A DNA stretch of 64,000 nt. Source: Methylocystis sp. KS32. Its GTDB lineage: Bacteria; Pseudomonadota; Alphaproteobacteria; Rhizobiales; Beijerinckiaceae. The position numbers and the translations under genes are program-made. Below, one piece after another: positions 62,462 to 64,000 of the stretch. Position 1 is the stretch's first letter, and every line of letters starts with the position of its first letter. The notes below the pieces were generated by a model. It was given only the letters and a program-made list of their open reading frames with translations, ran no database searches and was not told the origin of the DNA. The stretch is from NCBI GenBank assembly GCA_002862095.1, contig PHSQ01000005.1, positions 152,501-216,500 on the forward strand, given 5' to 3'.

Positions 62462-64000
62462 TCACATTTCCTGCCCTTCGCCACGTGATCGGTTGACTGT
62501 GTTGCCGAGCACCAGCACATGCCCCGAAATCGGAAGATGCAACGCCAACCGTGCCTGCTTTGGCATGTCGGACGCCGCCTGCAACGCCTCGCCATAAAGC
62601 CGCAACTGCCCGGAATATTTCTCCGCCTGCGCCTGCCATTGCGCGCGTCCACCCGGAAAGCTCTTGTGGTCGATGACGATGATTTCGGCCGGTGTCTCGA
62701 TCACGGCGTCGATGCGGCCTGAAAGCGTCCGGCCATCGATCCGATGCGTGATCGGCGCTTCCCGCCTCAGAACGCCATCCGGCCATTTTTTGGCGATGAA
62801 GGCGCGGAATCGGTCGCTCATCGTCACGACGTCGCGGGCGTCGAGGCCAGCGACGCCCCAGACATCGAGCAATCGCGTCGCCAGCGCGATCCGCTTGTCA
62901 GAGGGGAAGGCTGGGTCATCGGCGGCGAGGAAGCGGTGAACCGCCTCGCCGACTTGCGCCATATCGGGCGTCCCGGCAAAGGGCAGGCGCGCGCCGAGAT
63001 CGATTTCCTCGACGATGCGCGCAGTTTTGTCTTCCGCCGCGTCGCTTGGCCGCAAGGCGAGGGGCTCAAAGACGGGCGCCGTTTCAACGGAGCTGGCGTA
63101 ATCGTGTGACAGCGTTTCGACGACGGGCGGATCGGCGGGCGCGAGCGTTTCGACGCGAACGTCGTGTTCGACGCCGTTGATGGTCATTTTCGTTGCGGGC
63201 GTGTTCGGAATGGCAACGGCGGAACCGCCGGAGGCCGACTTCAATTCGTCAAGCCAGGCAAAGCCGCCATTGGTCGGCGGCAGGGCCAGGACAAGATAGT
63301 CACGGGCGCGGGTCGCGCCGACATACAGGACGCGCGCGCGCTCCTCGCGCTCGATCCGTGCGACCTCCTGTCCCTCGGGCGAGTTCTGCGCCCTCACATC
63401 GAGATCGACGCCCTTCTTCTGCGCGCCGAACGGCCATGGCCAGAGACGCAGCCAGCGGTCTGCGAGCGGATCACGCCAATCGATGTCCTTGGCGGCGCGA
63501 TCGCTCATGACATGGAGACCGAAGGGATTGTTCCTCTGGCCGCGTTCAAGATCGGTGAGGATGACCATCGGCCATTCGAGGCCTTTGGCGCGATGATAGG
63601 TCAGAATGGTGATGGCGTCCCGCGCGCGGCTCGCCGGCTGCTTTCCTTCCTGCTCCGCAAGCCAGGCGCAAAGGCCGGTGACCGTCGACGGCGCGCGATC
63701 CTGTTTGCACTCGTCTTCATAGCCGGCGACGAGAGCGCGGAGAGCTTCGAGATTGAGCATGCGGTCCGGCCCGTCGCCCCAACGCCGCACGGCGTCGGCG
63801 ACGCCGCCCGCCATCAGCACGGCGTCGGCGAATTCCACCGGGCTCTTGTGCACGCTCGCCTTGGCGACGACGCGCAAATCTTCCGCCATCGGCACAAGCG
63901 CCGCCAAAGCCTCGTGGCCGCCATCTTCAAGCGAAGCCTCGAACCATTCCGGCTGGCCGTCGCCTGCATGAAGGAGATGGGCCATTTCCGCCAAGGCCAA
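62462..64000 (-). CDS. UvrD/AddA-like helicase-nuclease (C-terminal half, N-terminus beyond window)
   Basis: 512 residues visible. The helicase part has motif V/Va ITILTYHRAKGLEWPMVILT and motif VI ERARVLYVGATRARDYLVLA. A C-terminal RecB-type nuclease follows: VGEAVHRFLAADDP, then GRIDAVIETPAEIIVIDHKS (Asp, Asp-x-Lys). The architecture is that of AddA or an AddA-like defence helicase. The 5' end lies beyond 64000, so motif I cannot be checked. It ends in a short hydrophilic tail. Confidence 0.88.
   Translation of the reverse strand: MALAEMAHLLHAGDGQPEWFEASLEDGGHEALAALVPMAEDLRVVAKASVHKSPVEFADAVLMAGGVADAVRRWGDGPDRMLNLEALRALVAGYEDECKQDRAPSTVTGLCAWLAEQEGKQPASRARDAITILTYHRAKGLEWPMVILTDLERGQRNNPFGLHVMSDRAAKDIDWRDPLADRWLRLWPWPFGAQKKGVDLDVRAQNSPEGQEVARIEREERARVLYVGATRARDYLVLALPPTNGGFAWLDELKSASGGSAVAIPNTPATKMTINGVEHDVRVETLAPADPPVVETLSHDYASSVETAPVFEPLALRPSDAAEDKTARIVEEIDLGARLPFAGTPDMAQVGEAVHRFLAADDPAFPSDKRIALATRLLDVWGVAGLDARDVVTMSDRFRAFIAKKWPDGVLRREAPITHRIDGRTLSGRIDAVIETPAEIIVIDHKSFPGGRAQWQAQAEKYSGQLRLYGEALQAASDMPKQARLALHLPISGHVLVLGNTVNRSRGEGQEM

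Noticed and set aside
1-64000. CRISPR array, tRNA or rRNA genes
   Set aside because: I looked for regularly spaced repeats, tRNA arms and rRNA landmarks and saw none; the only structural RNA found is the 4.5S RNA.

Overview
The window reads as a chromosomal segment of a GC-rich alphaproteobacterium of the order Hyphomicrobiales (Rhizobiales). The evidence is the EcfG/NepR/PhyR general stress locus, the lptB-rpoN-hpf-ptsN order, the fabD-fabG-acpP-fabF-mltG-yicC-gmk run, lptM-lysA, def-fmt-truA, dnaX-ybaB-recR with the 4.5S RNA just upstream, and psd-pssA. The dispersed palindromic repeats are also of the kind seen in this order. Genus cannot be fixed from the sequence; a methylotroph or methanotroph relative (Beijerinckiaceae/Methylocystaceae) is a guess only.

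Positions 1-46700 are mostly core genome. It opens with ecfG (cut by the window edge) and nepR, divergent from phyR, with one symmetric EcfG-type promoter between them. Next come a KGG stress protein, ptsN, hpf, rpoN, lptB and leuD. The fatty-acid block with mltG, yicC, gmk and lysA follows, then def-fmt-truA with esterases, LemA and an M48 protease. After these lie a Sel1 protein, a ThiE-like enzyme, a GNAT enzyme, an L,D-transpeptidase, dxs, an extensin-like protein and a Kef-type antiporter. Three copies of a roughly 115-bp palindromic repeat sit at gene ends, and two of them supply the stop codons of mltG and lysA.

Positions 32405-34681 hold the most interesting compact system: a bufferin-type RiPP metallophore operon. 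It encodes a six-cysteine secreted precursor (BufA2-like), a DUF692/MNIO enzyme (BufB) and a DUF2063 partner (BufC). A second, His-rich two-cysteine secreted peptide is encoded first. A chromate-transporter-family gene is divergent. Core genes then resume: rpsA, rpsD, a DsbA-like oxidoreductase, dnaX-ybaB-recR, ffs, pssA and psd.

From about 46750 to the end the region is accessory and decaying. It holds a Fic pseudogene cut by an IS66 remnant, a DUF5372-like/HTH/serine-recombinase module, and two IS1182-like elements with 4-bp palindromic target duplications (CTAG, CATG). An IS3 element has a TTA duplication. One IS1182 copy and the IS3 element both sit in the same phosphatase gene, which can be rebuilt on paper into a 208-residue protein. 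Its upstream partner, an ADP-ribosylglycohydrolase, overlaps it by ATGA. The window ends with a metallophosphoesterase, a HEPN protein plus a decayed copy of part of it, a PD-(D/E)XK nuclease, and the C-terminal half of a UvrD/AddA-like helicase-nuclease. This end is a plausible but unproven defence neighbourhood. I found no tRNA, rRNA or CRISPR array.
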